Part shown: positions 54,954-64,000 of the stretch, piece by piece | Numbering within the stretch: the stretch's first letter is position 1 | Layout: every line of letters starts with the position of its first letter | From: an uncultured Clostridia bacterium | GTDB taxonomy: Bacteria; Bacillota; Clostridia; Christensenellales; UBA1242 | Direction: 5' to 3' | NCBI GenBank assembly: GCA_944349905.1 | Contig: CALVNR010000001.1 | Coordinates: 130,550-194,549, forward strand | DNA: 64,000 nucleotides | Notes under the pieces: model-generated | What the model was told of the DNA's origin: nothing | What the model saw: only the letters and a program-made list of their open reading frames with translations | Databases searched by the model: none | Position numbers and translations under genes: made by a program

Positions 54954-57900
54954 ATGAAAAAAACATTTAAGTATTTTATTGTTTCAATATTTGCTTTTAT
55001 AATGTGTTTAAGCACAGTTTTTTCCTTTGGCAATAGTTTTTCCAAAATTTTGGATTTTACTTTTAAAAACGAAAAAGTAATAGCTGAGGAAAATTTGCAA
55101 AATTCCGCTGAGAACAATATTACAACAACAGCAGATATTCCTGTCTCAGCAGTGACATATCAAGACAATAAAAATTATCAAAATAATGTTGTTTCAAACA
55201 ATAACATAGCACTTGGAAATAGTTGGCTTAATTTAAGAATCAACACAAATTCAAAAGGTATGGCTATTGAAAATAAAGGTAACAACGTTTATGTGCTTGA
55301 TTCAACTGCTGGTGATGGTCAAAGTGTATTAGGAAATATTGTAATTGAGGCAAATTATAATTATGGCACTACAACAAATATTGGAAATAGTGGTTGGAAT
55401 TTAAGTAGAGATAGTGCGAAAAATATTTTAGGTTTTAGCAATTTAGGTGTTGTAGGAACAGGTGCTTTTATTGTTGAGACTAGTTATGATGGACAAAATT
55501 ACAATGAAGTTAAATCAGCTTTAAAAACTGTTAATGTTACAGAAGCATTAAATCCAGAATTATACAATGCAGAAAATGGAAATTACAAAGTTGCATATCA
55601 ACCATCTGGAACAGATATAAACAAAGGTTTATACATTAGAATTCGTTTTGCTTATGAAATTTGTAAAACAATTTATAATTATTTTGATCATGATTTAAAT
55701 ATGTGGTTTATAGAAAGCACTGTTAATCCTGAATCTAGTGGACATAAATATTTATTATTTGGTACAACTACTACTTATTATAATATTTTGGAAACAGCTA
55801 ATTTCTATATTGCAAACAATTCTGGCGTTGTAGGATTTCACAATTTAACAAATAATATTGAAAGTATTAAAGAAAATTTGCTTAACAATTTTGTTTCAAA
55901 TATGTATTTAAAAACAGTTAATACAGAAGGTGCAATTTTAACAGATTTTGAAAAGAAATACCAAAAATACATAAATGGAGAAAAAGACGAACAAGGCAAC
56001 GACATTGTTATAACAAAACAAGAAAAGTTAGATTATTATAACAGTAATGTTGATGAAGAAAACAAACTTGATGATAAGAAATTAACTGAAATTGCAAATC
56101 AATATTATCAAGCAGAAACTTTGCAAGACGGCGATATGACTTTGTCTGGATTTTCACTAGACAATTTAGGAAACAATAATTACACAGTAAGATATGAACT
56201 TGATGGTGTAGACAAAGGACAGATGAAAAATGGTCAACTTTTCTTGGAACAGGGCAGATATGATATATATGTTTCTACTCCTTGGAAAATTGATAAAGAG
56301 CATTATACCATTTTTGTAAATCCAAGGGCAGAATCTGCAACTCTTGCTGATTATTTTGATAAAAATTTTATAACTGAAGACAGCAAACGAGTTTACGATG
56401 TAGAATCAAAAGTTCCAGTTTATGTTGCAGGCAGCATAAATTATCAAATCAAAAATGATGAAGGTAAAGTACCTTTATCTGGAAAAATTACCAAATATAA
56501 TGATGATGAAACAACATCAGATGTTTACACTTTCTTATATGATGAACCAAAAAATGAAGTTGAAGGATTGGTTTTATTAGATAGAAACGCAAATAACACA
56601 GGAAGTATTGACTTAGAAGAAGGTTTCTATGTTGCCACTTTCTATACAACAACTGACTTTACAGATGGTATTACTGGTGATTATTATACATTTACATATG
56701 TATTTGAAGTAATAGACAGTGAAAATATAGTTGGTCCTATTGTAAATCAATCATTATTAAATGCTTTTGCAAATGTTTCAAGATATAATTCTCTTTATTA
56801 TGGTGTAGAGCAAACAAATATCAATAATAAAATTGTAACATTTGCTTTCAACACTTATGAATCTGCATTTAATTTTGCTTATGAAATAGAAAGCAATAAA
56901 GTTACTTACAATCAAGGACAATATAGTTATAATGGCAACACTTATAGCAATGCAAGATTGGTTGCAGAAGCTGTTAATGAAAATGTAAATAACATTGTAA
57001 AAACAAAGTATTTTGATGCAAGTGATATTTACACATTTTTAACTATTTCTGATCAAGTATTAAATGATTTTGTCAACAATTCCGACATAACTGAGTTAGG
57101 CAAAGATGTCCTTAATCTCTCTTACATAAATAAAGACGTTGTTGTTATATCTAATAGTCAAGATATTGAAAATTTTAAAACTCCAGTTCCATTTTTAAAT
57201 GATGGATATAATGCTATTTTAAATAGTGATGGAACTATTAGTGTAGAAAAAACTGACTTGCAATTCATTTCTGTTGCTGATTATGAAAGCAAAACTATAA
57301 AAGCAATAAATATGGAAACAGAAGTTGAATATGATTTAGCATATAATCAAAATGTTGAAATTCAACTTATCAGTCAAAAAGCAACAAGTGGAAAATATAA
57401 AATAGTTGAAACAAACTTGTGTGGAGACGGTAGCCGCGATACAAGTATTTACTATGCAGTATATATTGCACAAGAAAATACAAGCGAAGTTTCTATTACT
57501 TATTTAGAAAATGGTCAAACAGTTAACACTGTTTTAAACAACATAGATAATGGTAAAATTATAAATACTGACTCTTTGGTTATTGAAAATATAACAAATG
57601 ATTTAGACCCATATTCAATAGTAAAAATTGTCTATGAAGGCAATACAGATATAATGGCAATATGGGAATTAAAAAACTACAAAATACAAAAGCAAGGCAA
57701 TTATCAAATATATATTGTTGATAGACTTGGAAATGTTCTTAAATTTGTTGTAAACATTCTTAATCCTGTAAATTCTGTTATTCTTACTTATGAAGATGAT
57801 AGCACACAGGTCGCTTTTGTTGGCGTTGAAACAATGTTAAAAGATGGACTAACAAAAGAAAATTATATCTTCAAAGGGTGGACTTATCAAGGTTTAGAAG

Positions 57901-60900
57901 CTGAGTATGCAACTAGTATAACTCCTAGTACAAATGAAGACTTGAATTTGACAAGTGTTTGGCATCATTCAATTGTCAATATAACATGGTGTGATGGTGA
58001 TTTTGTTGAAACAACACAAGCAGTTCCAGAAGATACAATTGATTTTGATACTGCAAAATTTTATAAAGAAGGTTTTGAACTTGTAGGATTCATGTGGAAT
58101 CATGATGGTAAAAATACTTTCTATACTTACAGAATTTCATCCGTTCCTAATGTGGAAGAAATGTCTATTACTGCTATTTACAAAAAAGTTTCATCACAAA
58201 GCGTTGAACCAAATGGCATAACACTTGTTGACGGCGACAATGTATTTGAAAATGTAGAAAAAGGGCAAAACTTTCCAGAATTAGATACAATTGAAGGTAT
58301 GACTTTTATTGGTTGGATGAAGTTGGGGGTTGAAGACGGAACAATTTATAATGATGTAGTTCCAAATTTAACAGAAGACGCTGTTTTAGTTGCAGTATAT
58401 GTAAAAACTCCAACCGATGAAAATGCAATTATTGGAAATGGTTTTTGGAATAATTTTGTAAGTGGAATTACAAATTTTGCAAATACTGTTGTAAATGGTG
58501 TTGCATCAAACATTAATATTCTTTTGCCAACAATGATGGCTCTTGCTTTAATGATGCTCATAATTGCAAAACGCGAAAGATTTGTAAAACTTTTAAAAAA
58601 TGCTTTCACAAATATCAAATCAAAAATTCAAGAAAACAATTCAACAAATATTCAATCAATATGCAATGATATTGAAAATAATGTAGAAATTGAAAATAAT
58701 TGTGAAATTGTTAAAACTGTTAAATTAAAAAACAAAAAATCAAAAAGTTGTAGGAAGTTTAATAACAAAAAATCTAGTTGGAAATTTGTTACTTTTGCAA
58801 CTTGTATGCTTTTCTCTTTGATTTTAGGTTCACAAGGAATTTTAGTCAGTGTTGCCCGCATAAAAGCAACACAAATGCTAAAAACTTCAATTGAACAAAC
58901 TGCTGTTGTTAATCAAGAAGAACTTTATCAAGACTTAATAGAGACAGTTGAAACAATAAAGGAAAACGAAGAAAATATTAACAACGAAATTGCAAATCAA
59001 GAGGTTGTTTCAGAAGAGATAATTACACAAGCAGCAGAAGATTTGACAAGCAAAACAGAAAATTTAAATCAATTTACAATGTCAGATGATGAAGCATTCT
59101 TATATTCAAATGTTTTATTTGATTTGACTACTCTTGGTTATACCGTTTTCCCTGCAAAAGTTAGATTTGACAATCAAACAATTTATGGCTTAGGTTATAC
59201 AACAGGCGAGCAAGTTTATGAAAAAGAAGATGAAGAAGATGTTGTTTATTTAGGCTCTGGTTTTACTGCTTTCTTAAATCAAACTCCTATCACAGACTAT
59301 GCAATAGAACAAGGCTTAACAATTTTACCTCTTGTTGATGTTGAAGAAGGCTGCGATGAAGATGGTCAAACAGAAGTAAAATATATTTTGTCTTTTGAAG
59401 AAAGTTATATTGACCAAGAAACAAATACAATTCTTTACAATCACTATATTTCAAACAATCAATATGTTCATTATGCATTATACGATTTTGCTTTCCATGC
59501 TACATTTACTCCTATTATTGATTGGGATAGTATGGAACAAATCTATGATAAATCGGCTGGTGCAGTTTATAGCTATGATGAAGAATTAATTGTCTTTGAC
59601 CCTTCTTGGCAAAAAGATACAATCTCAGTTGAACAATTGCTGGCAAATAGTATAAGTAATAGTGCAACACTAGAACAATCAAAAATATTCTTTGAAAGCT
59701 TTGTTGAAATGCAAGATAGCAACTTCTTGGATATTCAAACTGATACATACATTTTCTATTCAACAATAAACTTAAATGAAATTTACTTGCAATTACAACA
59801 AGAAACAATGCTTGGCATAACAGCAGAGCAATGGAGAGAAGTTGAAAATCAGTTTAACGAAGGTGTTTACTATTATATTGTTGAAAAACAAGAGACTGAT
59901 GAAAATGGTAATTTACTATGGCTAGATGAAAATGGAGAAAAAACCACAACTGAAACTGGTTTGCCTTCAATGATTAGCGACATAGAATACAGCACTTATC
60001 CAAAAGAGCCAAATGGTGGATTAATTGCTTTCGGTTGTATTGTTATAATAGGTGGTTTAATATTATCAGTATTTACTGGTGCAATTGGAGCAGCTGTTGC
60101 TGCTAAACTTACTTCGGTTGCAATTACTGCTACTTTAAAAACAATAATTACACTTTCAGTTGTATTTACTGTTTCTGCTGTAAGTGGTTTTGCGATGGAT
60201 ATTGGTTCTCAACTCTTAATTAACGGTATTGTTGGGAATTCAATTACAGACTTAAATTTCACAAGAGCAATTGTCAATGGACTTTTCAATGGTTTAACGT
60301 TCTCTCTTGGTAATATTATAAAAAATACTAAGATTGGATGGCAAGTAGCAAAATTAGCAGCTCTTTCAGTATTAGAAGGTATAGCAAACTTTGCAATTGC
60401 AATGATTGATGGAGCGTCGTTAAATGAAGCATTTGCAGAGTTTGGCTATGGTTTTGCATTAGGCCTTTTAACAAATGCAATAGACATGGCTAGTACATTG
60501 CGTAGTGCAAAAAAGGCCGCACAAACTACAGATTTGTTAGATGATGGAATAAGAGCAATATCAAAAAGTGATATTGACGACACAGCTGGAGATTTATTAA
60601 AAAATGCTGACAATGGAATCAAACAGCTGGATGAAGACAGTATACAATATTTAAAAAATAAACTTCCAAGTGAAGATAAAGTTCAGTATATTGGTTTGGA
60701 CAACAAAACTTTAACAAAAGCAGAATTTGTTGCTAATGGTGGAAATGGCAAAATTCAAATCAATAAAGAATTTCAATTTGTTGATGCCAAAGGTAATCTA
60801 GTTACTGAACTAGATGTAAAAAATGGCGTAGTAGATTTCACACCTTTTAGCCATGATGAAGTGAAAATTAAAAATTTTGGTGATAGAAATCAGAATTTTG

Positions 60901-61220
60901 AACAAGCGTATGAAGCTTTGGCAGAAAAGTGGAAAAATAATTATAATTCAATTCCGGAAACAATAAAAAAACATATAGAGAATAAACCTAATTTTGATTT
61001 TTCTAAAATTAATAGTTCTTTTGTTAAAAAAGTTTGCAGTGGTATTGAGATTCCAAATGTGAGATATACCTTACATGAGACAGTAGAAAAAACAATTATG
61101 CTTATTCCAACAAATATTCATCAGAAAATAAAACATTTTGGTGGTATTGCATTATATGGCAATAAAAAAGCTATGCCAGAGTTATTAAAAAATATTATAT
61201 TAGGTGAGGTTAATAAATGA
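54954..61220 (+). CDS. Giant secreted polymorphic-toxin-like protein with C-terminal HNH/Endo VII WHH-type nuclease domain
   Basis: 2088 residues after AAAAGGAG. A signal peptide (1-25) precedes ~900 residues of unrecognised beta-rich sequence. InlB-like repeats lie at ~945-1150 (YIFKGWTYQG, FELVGFMWNH, MTFIGWMKLG). A membrane helix (~1188-1206), a basic stretch and a second signal-like helix (~1274-1300) follow, as if two secreted proteins were fused. A new region (1320-1680) comes next, then a hydrophobic hairpin (~1689-1745) and a pretoxin-like stretch with Gly and Ala helices. Residues ~1955-2088 resemble WHH nucleases: VVDFTPFSHDEVKIKNFGDR, RYTLHETVEKTIMLIPTNIH and KHFGGIALYG, matching 'DFsP...v', 'YtWHH...d...MqLvP...H' and 'HtGG'. 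The usual WHH reads LHE. The stop overlaps the next start (ATGA). Confidence 0.72.
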   Translation: MKKTFKYFIVSIFAFIMCLSTVFSFGNSFSKILDFTFKNEKVIAEENLQNSAENNITTTADIPVSAVTYQDNKNYQNNVVSNNNIALGNSWLNLRINTNSKGMAIENKGNNVYVLDSTAGDGQSVLGNIVIEANYNYGTTTNIGNSGWNLSRDSAKNILGFSNLGVVGTGAFIVETSYDGQNYNEVKSALKTVNVTEALNPELYNAENGNYKVAYQPSGTDINKGLYIRIRFAYEICKTIYNYFDHDLNMWFIESTVNPESSGHKYLLFGTTTTYYNILETANFYIANNSGVVGFHNLTNNIESIKENLLNNFVSNMYLKTVNTEGAILTDFEKKYQKYINGEKDEQGNDIVITKQEKLDYYNSNVDEENKLDDKKLTEIANQYYQAETLQDGDMTLSGFSLDNLGNNNYTVRYELDGVDKGQMKNGQLFLEQGRYDIYVSTPWKIDKEHYTIFVNPRAESATLADYFDKNFITEDSKRVYDVESKVPVYVAGSINYQIKNDEGKVPLSGKITKYNDDETTSDVYTFLYDEPKNEVEGLVLLDRNANNTGSIDLEEGFYVATFYTTTDFTDGITGDYYTFTYVFEVIDSENIVGPIVNQSLLNAFANVSRYNSLYYGVEQTNINNKIVTFAFNTYESAFNFAYEIESNKVTYNQGQYSYNGNTYSNARLVAEAVNENVNNIVKTKYFDASDIYTFLTISDQVLNDFVNNSDITELGKDVLNLSYINKDVVVISNSQDIENFKTPVPFLNDGYNAILNSDGTISVEKTDLQFISVADYESKTIKAINMETEVEYDLAYNQNVEIQLISQKATSGKYKIVETNLCGDGSRDTSIYYAVYIAQENTSEVSITYLENGQTVNTVLNNIDNGKIINTDSLVIENITNDLDPYSIVKIVYEGNTDIMAIWELKNYKIQKQGNYQIYIVDRLGNVLKFVVNILNPVNSVILTYEDDSTQVAFVGVETMLKDGLTKENYIFKGWTYQGLEAEYATSITPSTNEDLNLTSVWHHSIVNITWCDGDFVETTQAVPEDTIDFDTAKFYKEGFELVGFMWNHDGKNTFYTYRISSVPNVEEMSITAIYKKVSSQSVEPNGITLVDGDNVFENVEKGQNFPELDTIEGMTFIGWMKLGVEDGTIYNDVVPNLTEDAVLVAVYVKTPTDENAIIGNGFWNNFVSGITNFANTVVNGVASNINILLPTMMALALMMLIIAKRERFVKLLKNAFTNIKSKIQENNSTNIQSICNDIENNVEIENNCEIVKTVKLKNKKSKSCRKFNNKKSSWKFVTFATCMLFSLILGSQGILVSVARIKATQMLKTSIEQTAVVNQEELYQDLIETVETIKENEENINNEIANQEVVSEEIITQAAEDLTSKTENLNQFTMSDDEAFLYSNVLFDLTTLGYTVFPAKVRFDNQTIYGLGYTTGEQVYEKEDEEDVVYLGSGFTAFLNQTPITDYAIEQGLTILPLVDVEEGCDEDGQTEVKYILSFEESYIDQETNTILYNHYISNNQYVHYALYDFAFHATFTPIIDWDSMEQIYDKSAGAVYSYDEELIVFDPSWQKDTISVEQLLANSISNSATLEQSKIFFESFVEMQDSNFLDIQTDTYIFYSTINLNEIYLQLQQETMLGITAEQWREVENQFNEGVYYYIVEKQETDENGNLLWLDENGEKTTTETGLPSMISDIEYSTYPKEPNGGLIAFGCIVIIGGLILSVFTGAIGAAVAAKLTSVAITATLKTIITLSVVFTVSAVSGFAMDIGSQLLINGIVGNSITDLNFTRAIVNGLFNGLTFSLGNIIKNTKIGWQVAKLAALSVLEGIANFAIAMIDGASLNEAFAEFGYGFALGLLTNAIDMASTLRSAKKAAQTTDLLDDGIRAISKSDIDDTAGDLLKNADNGIKQLDEDSIQYLKNKLPSEDKVQYIGLDNKTLTKAEFVANGGNGKIQINKEFQFVDAKGNLVTELDVKNGVVDFTPFSHDEVKIKNFGDRNQNFEQAYEALAEKWKNNYNSIPETIKKHIENKPNFDFSKINSSFVKKVCSGIEIPNVRYTLHETVEKTIMLIPTNIHQKIKHFGGIALYGNKKAMPELLKNIILGEVNK

Positions 61221-61855
61221 TAGATTTAACACAATATAAAGAATTAATGAAATGTAAAAAGCAGATGAAAAAAATAGAGAAGGAATGTGATAAACAATTT
61301 AGAAAAGAATTTAGAGAAAACCCAAATTTGTCTAGTGAAAGATATGATGAGTTATATTTACCATATACTAAATTTAAACAAGAAATATATACTAGTATGT
61401 TATTTAAAATATTTGTTGAGTTAAATCCTGTTGTGGTAGAACATAGAACAGGTGAAAGACTAAAATTTTCAGAAGTGTTTGGAACTGATTTTGAAACAAT
61501 TAATGAAAATGTAAAAATGCAAATTTATATGATGGCGGAGGAAAGTTCTGTTGTATACAAATTTGATGAAGATTTAAAAAATACAAAAGAAGATATAACG
61601 GTTGGTGGAGATTTTTACTTTAAAGAACAACTGGGATTTGAAAATGATATATTTAGAAAAGGTCAAATTGAAACTTATGGATATATGTGTGGACTTCCAA
61701 AAAAGAAATGGTTTTCAATTTCTTCTGACGAAAAAACCAATTTCAGAAAGATGTTTCTTGCAAAATCACAAAGAGAACAAGCAAGATATATGAATGAGAA
61801 TTATGGCATGAATTACAATTTAAATGATTTTCCAGATGATGATAAAACCAAATAA
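61217..61855 (+). CDS. Putative immunity protein, copy 1 of 4
   Basis: A 212-residue soluble protein without signal or membrane segment, unknown to me as a family. The start ATG overlaps the toxin stop (ATGA), the standard coupling of a toxin to its antidote. It has an N-terminal helical stretch (LTQYKELMKCKKQMKKIEKE), the core motif VVVEHRTGERLKFSEVFG, a region YMMAEESSVVYKF, GGDFYFK, YMCGLPKKKW and a C-terminal SQREQARYMNENYGMNYNL. The middle (residues ~45-180) differs most from the sister copies while both ends are nearly identical to copy 2. Function as immunity is inferred from position, size and tandem copies. Confidence 0.6.
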   Translation: MIDLTQYKELMKCKKQMKKIEKECDKQFRKEFRENPNLSSERYDELYLPYTKFKQEIYTSMLFKIFVELNPVVVEHRTGERLKFSEVFGTDFETINENVKMQIYMMAEESSVVYKFDEDLKNTKEDITVGGDFYFKEQLGFENDIFRKGQIETYGYMCGLPKKKWFSISSDEKTNFRKMFLAKSQREQARYMNENYGMNYNLNDFPDDDKTK

Positions 61856-61869
61856 AAGAGACTCAATAA

Positions 61870-62508
61870 ATGATAGATTTAACACAATATAAAGAATTAA
61901 TGAAATGTAAAAAGCAGATGAAAAAAATAGAAAAGGAATGTGATAAACAATTCAGAAAAGAGTTTAGGGAAAATCCAGACATGTCTAGTGAAAGATATGA
62001 TGAAATATATTTTCCGCATAAAAATTTTCAATTAGAAAAATACACAAAGATGTTGTATGATATATTTATAGATATGAACCCAATTATTATAGAACATAGA
62101 ACAGGTGAAAGACTAAAATTTTTAGAAGTGTTTGGCGGAAATTTTGAAATTCTAGATAATAGATATAAACTTCAAGTTTATTTAATGGCAGAAGAAAATT
62201 CCATAATGTATAAATTTTTAGATGATTTAAAACGAACTGATGACATAGTAAAAAAAGGTGGAAACTATGAAAAGAAAATGGAAATAGGATTTGAGGCACC
62301 AATTTTAAGAAATGGTTTAGTAAAAGAAGATGGCTATCAATGTGGTTTACCATTAAAAACATGGAGAAAATTATCTTATGAAGAAAGAACTTATTATGAC
62401 GAAGAGTTCTGTAAGAAATCACAAAGAGAACAAGCAAGATATATGAATGAGAATTATGGCATGAATTACAATTTAAATGATTTTCCAGATGATGATAAAA
62501 CCAAATAA
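61870..62508 (+). CDS. Putative immunity protein, copy 2 of 4
   Basis: A 212-residue paralogue of copy 1. The first 61 bases and roughly the last 100 bases plus the spacer are identical or nearly so to copy 1. The middle instead matches copy 4 (YTKMLYDIFIDMNPIIIEHR, then LDNRYKLQVYLMAEE and YKFLDDLKRTDDI). It carries the same IIIEHRTGERLKF core and GLPLKTW. The stop of copy 1 is 14 bases upstream; AAAAGAGA serves as a weak ribosome binding site. Confidence 0.58.
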   Translation: MIDLTQYKELMKCKKQMKKIEKECDKQFRKEFRENPDMSSERYDEIYFPHKNFQLEKYTKMLYDIFIDMNPIIIEHRTGERLKFLEVFGGNFEILDNRYKLQVYLMAEENSIMYKFLDDLKRTDDIVKKGGNYEKKMEIGFEAPILRNGLVKEDGYQCGLPLKTWRKLSYEERTYYDEEFCKKSQREQARYMNENYGMNYNLNDFPDDDKTK

Positions 62509-62522
62509 AAGAGACTAAATAA

Positions 62523-63164
62523 ATGATAGATTTAACAAAATATACAGAATTAACAAAAGTATACAAACAAGCACTAAAAATAGAAAGAGAATGCGAAAAG
62601 TTAGTTAATAAAGAAAAGAAAATAAATTTTGAAAAAGCAATGGAAAAGTATGATGAGATATACAAACCATATAAAAAATACATACATACAACATTTGCCG
62701 AAACAGTTTTTAATCTCTTAACACAGTTAAATCCTAAACTTATAGAACATAGAACAGGTAAAAAGTTGAAATTTAATGAAGTATTCGGAGATGATTTTAA
62801 TAAACTAAATGAAAGTATGGTTATACATTTGTATAAACTAGCAAATGAAACATCTGCTATATATAAATATGAAGATGAAGTAAAAAGGTTGGATGAAAAA
62901 ATATTAAAAGGTGGTGACTATCTAAAACCTTGTGAAATAGGTTTTGAAACACCTGTATGGAGAAATGGAGAAGAGTTAGAATGTGGTTATCAATATGGTT
63001 TGCCAATTGAAGTGTGGAAACAAATAAGTTACGAAGAAAAAGTAAAAAACGATGAAATGTTTGAATCATTGTCGCAGCGAGAACGTGCAGAATATATGAA
63101 TAAAACCTATAAAATGAAATATAAATTAAAAAACTATTCCAATGAAAAACCACAAGAAAAATAA
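62523..63164 (+). CDS. Putative immunity protein, copy 3 of 4 (divergent)
   Basis: A 213-residue family member and the most divergent of the four. It keeps MIDLTKYTELTKVYKQALKI, LIEHRTGKKLKFNEVFGDDF, ANETSAIYKYEDE, KGGDY, YQYGLPIEVWKQISYEEK and SQRERAEYMNKTYKMKYKL, but changes elsewhere along its whole length, including the ends. It could bind a different toxin variant. It follows copy 2 by 14 bases and has the same AAAAGAGA spacer. Confidence 0.57.
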   Translation: MIDLTKYTELTKVYKQALKIERECEKLVNKEKKINFEKAMEKYDEIYKPYKKYIHTTFAETVFNLLTQLNPKLIEHRTGKKLKFNEVFGDDFNKLNESMVIHLYKLANETSAIYKYEDEVKRLDEKILKGGDYLKPCEIGFETPVWRNGEELECGYQYGLPIEVWKQISYEEKVKNDEMFESLSQRERAEYMNKTYKMKYKLKNYSNEKPQEK

Positions 63165-63196
63165 TTTGTTCTGTTAAAATTAAGGATTAAAAATAA

Positions 63197-63829
63197 ATGA
63201 TAGATTTAACACAATATAAAGAGTTAATGAAATGCAAAAAGAATATGACAAAGATAGAAAAGGAATGCGAAAAACAATTCAGAAAAGAGTTTAGGGAAAA
63301 TCCAAATATGACTATGGATCGTAGACATGAAATTCTGCAGCCATATTATGATATTAAAGACAACGTATACACAAAAATGTTGTATGATATATTTATAGAT
63401 ATGAACCCAATAATTATAGAGCATAGAACAGGTGAGCAATTAAAATTTTTAGAAGTTTTTGGGAAAAATTATGAGATTCTGGATAATAGATACAAACTTC
63501 AAGTTTATTTAATGGCGGAAGAAAGTTCCATTATGTATAAATTTTTAGATGATTTAAAACGAACTGATGATATAATAAAAGAAGGTGGGAACTACGATTA
63601 TAATTTACCAGTTGGCGGAGAACCTGCAATTTTAAGAAATGGTAAAGAAATTAAAGAAGGTTATATGTTTGGTCTTCCTTATAATATTTATCGAACAACA
63701 CCTAACGAAGATTTAAAAGATTATTACGAGATGTGGGAGAATTTGAGTCCAAGAGGTCAAGCAAGGTATATGAACGAGAAATATGGAATGAATTACAATT
63801 TAAATGATTTTCCAGATGTTGAAAAATAG
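63197..63829 (+). CDS. Putative immunity protein, copy 4 of 4
   Basis: A 210-residue paralogue sharing both ends with copies 1 and 2 (MIDLTQYKELMKCKKNMTKI and GQARYMNEKYGMNYNLNDFP). Its middle is close to copy 2 (YTKMLYDIFIDMNPIIIEHR, then LDNRYKLQVYLMAEE). Differences from copy 2 cluster at residues ~38-50 and ~135-180 (GGEPAILRNGKEIKEGYMFG). The spacer from copy 3 is 32 bases and has a different sequence from the other two. Confidence 0.57.
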   Translation: MIDLTQYKELMKCKKNMTKIEKECEKQFRKEFRENPNMTMDRRHEILQPYYDIKDNVYTKMLYDIFIDMNPIIIEHRTGEQLKFLEVFGKNYEILDNRYKLQVYLMAEESSIMYKFLDDLKRTDDIIKEGGNYDYNLPVGGEPAILRNGKEIKEGYMFGLPYNIYRTTPNEDLKDYYEMWENLSPRGQARYMNEKYGMNYNLNDFPDVEK

Positions 63830-63866
63830 AATCTTTTTAAATTAAAATATTTTGGAGAGTTTATAA

Positions 63867-64000
63867 ATGTTTAAGAAATTTAAATGTTTTATCAATCAAA
63901 ATTTAAAAGAATTAAATTTACCAACATTAATTGATTATAATTATGGATTAAAAAATATAGATAAAGATATAATAACAAAATTTGAAGATTTGAAAAAAAA
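63867..64000 (+). CDS. Start of a further gene, truncated by the window edge
   Basis: An ATG at 63867 follows a GGAGAG site by seven bases and opens a frame of 44 codons to the window end. The peptide starts MFKKFKCFINQNLKELNLPT and is Lys/Asn-rich and soluble-looking. It is too short to identify. Its place right after the immunity-like array makes another toxin-related or immunity gene plausible. Confidence 0.5.
   Translation, partial: MFKKFKCFINQNLKELNLPTLIDYNYGLKNIDKDIITKFEDLKK

Larger units (their letters stand above)
61217..63829 (+). repeat. Tandem array of four paralogous ~640-base genes
   Basis: Units start at 61217, 61870, 62523 and 63197, giving periods of 653, 653 and 674 bases. 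Long identical blocks occur at unit ends: the first ~61 bases of units 1 and 2, and about 100 bases around the stops at 61855 and 62508, including the spacer. The middles are diverged or shared between units 2 and 4, a mosaic pattern. Confidence 0.8.

Noticed and set aside
62087..62683. 198-codon minus-strand frame across the immunity array
   Set aside because: It spans two real genes in antisense, is Phe/Leu/His-rich, and arises from the AT-rich repeats.

Overview
The window is a very AT-rich stretch of bacterial chromosome that uses the standard genetic code: TGG encodes Trp, and TGA serves as a real stop, for example in an ATGA overlap at 61217-61220. The sporulation-lineage pair yqfC/yqfD, the A/G-rich ribosome binding sites, the TTGACA/TATAAT promoters, and a gene set with cell-wall (murB, murC) and Gram-positive-style surface proteins all point to a low-GC Bacillota, most likely an uncultured Clostridia-type, host-associated lineage. 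The lineage is an inference. No tRNA, rRNA, CRISPR array, insertion sequence or phage module was seen.

Layout. Positions 1-2670 hold a tight core operon (yqfC end, yqfD, ybeY, era), followed by murB on the minus strand and murC on the plus strand. Positions 4986-6764 carry a cytosolic transglutaminase-like protein on the minus strand. Positions 6870-21073 form an operon from one strong promoter: ABC ATPase, ABC permease, a 2085-residue Big2 Ig-like surface protein and a 1737-residue MBG/YDG-repeat surface protein. Positions 21071-34127 mix housekeeping genes (enolase, nucleoside diphosphate kinase) with a helicase-nuclease of the DUF4011/Vsr type, a YugP-like membrane protein that has lost its zinc motif, a SHOCT membrane protein, a decayed DUF11-type surface-protein gene, a zinc alcohol dehydrogenase, and a glycosyltransferase downstream of a frameshifted acyltransferase-like gene.

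Positions 34128-40604 carry thyX, an unknown protein, an SDR oxidoreductase, thymidine kinase, a sigma-like factor with a 300-residue C-terminal extension, and a DegV protein. thyX and tdk together cover dTMP synthesis and salvage. Positions 40746-49261 carry two further ABC exporter modules, an ADP-ribosylglycohydrolase, a YwaF/TMEM164-like membrane protein and a GNAT-ASCH fusion.

The most unusual region is 49340-64000. One promoter precedes three consecutive secreted giant proteins (875, 970 and 2088 residues). The last ends in a nuclease-like toxin domain of the HNH/Endo VII WHH type. Its stop codon overlaps by ATGA the start of the first of four tandem paralogous ~212-residue genes, which I interpret as an expanded immunity array. 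The array has identical ends and divergent middles, as expected from duplication and recombination. A further gene starts at 63867 and leaves the window.

Nearly all transcription units end in clear hairpin-plus-T-run terminators, several of them working in both directions between convergent genes.
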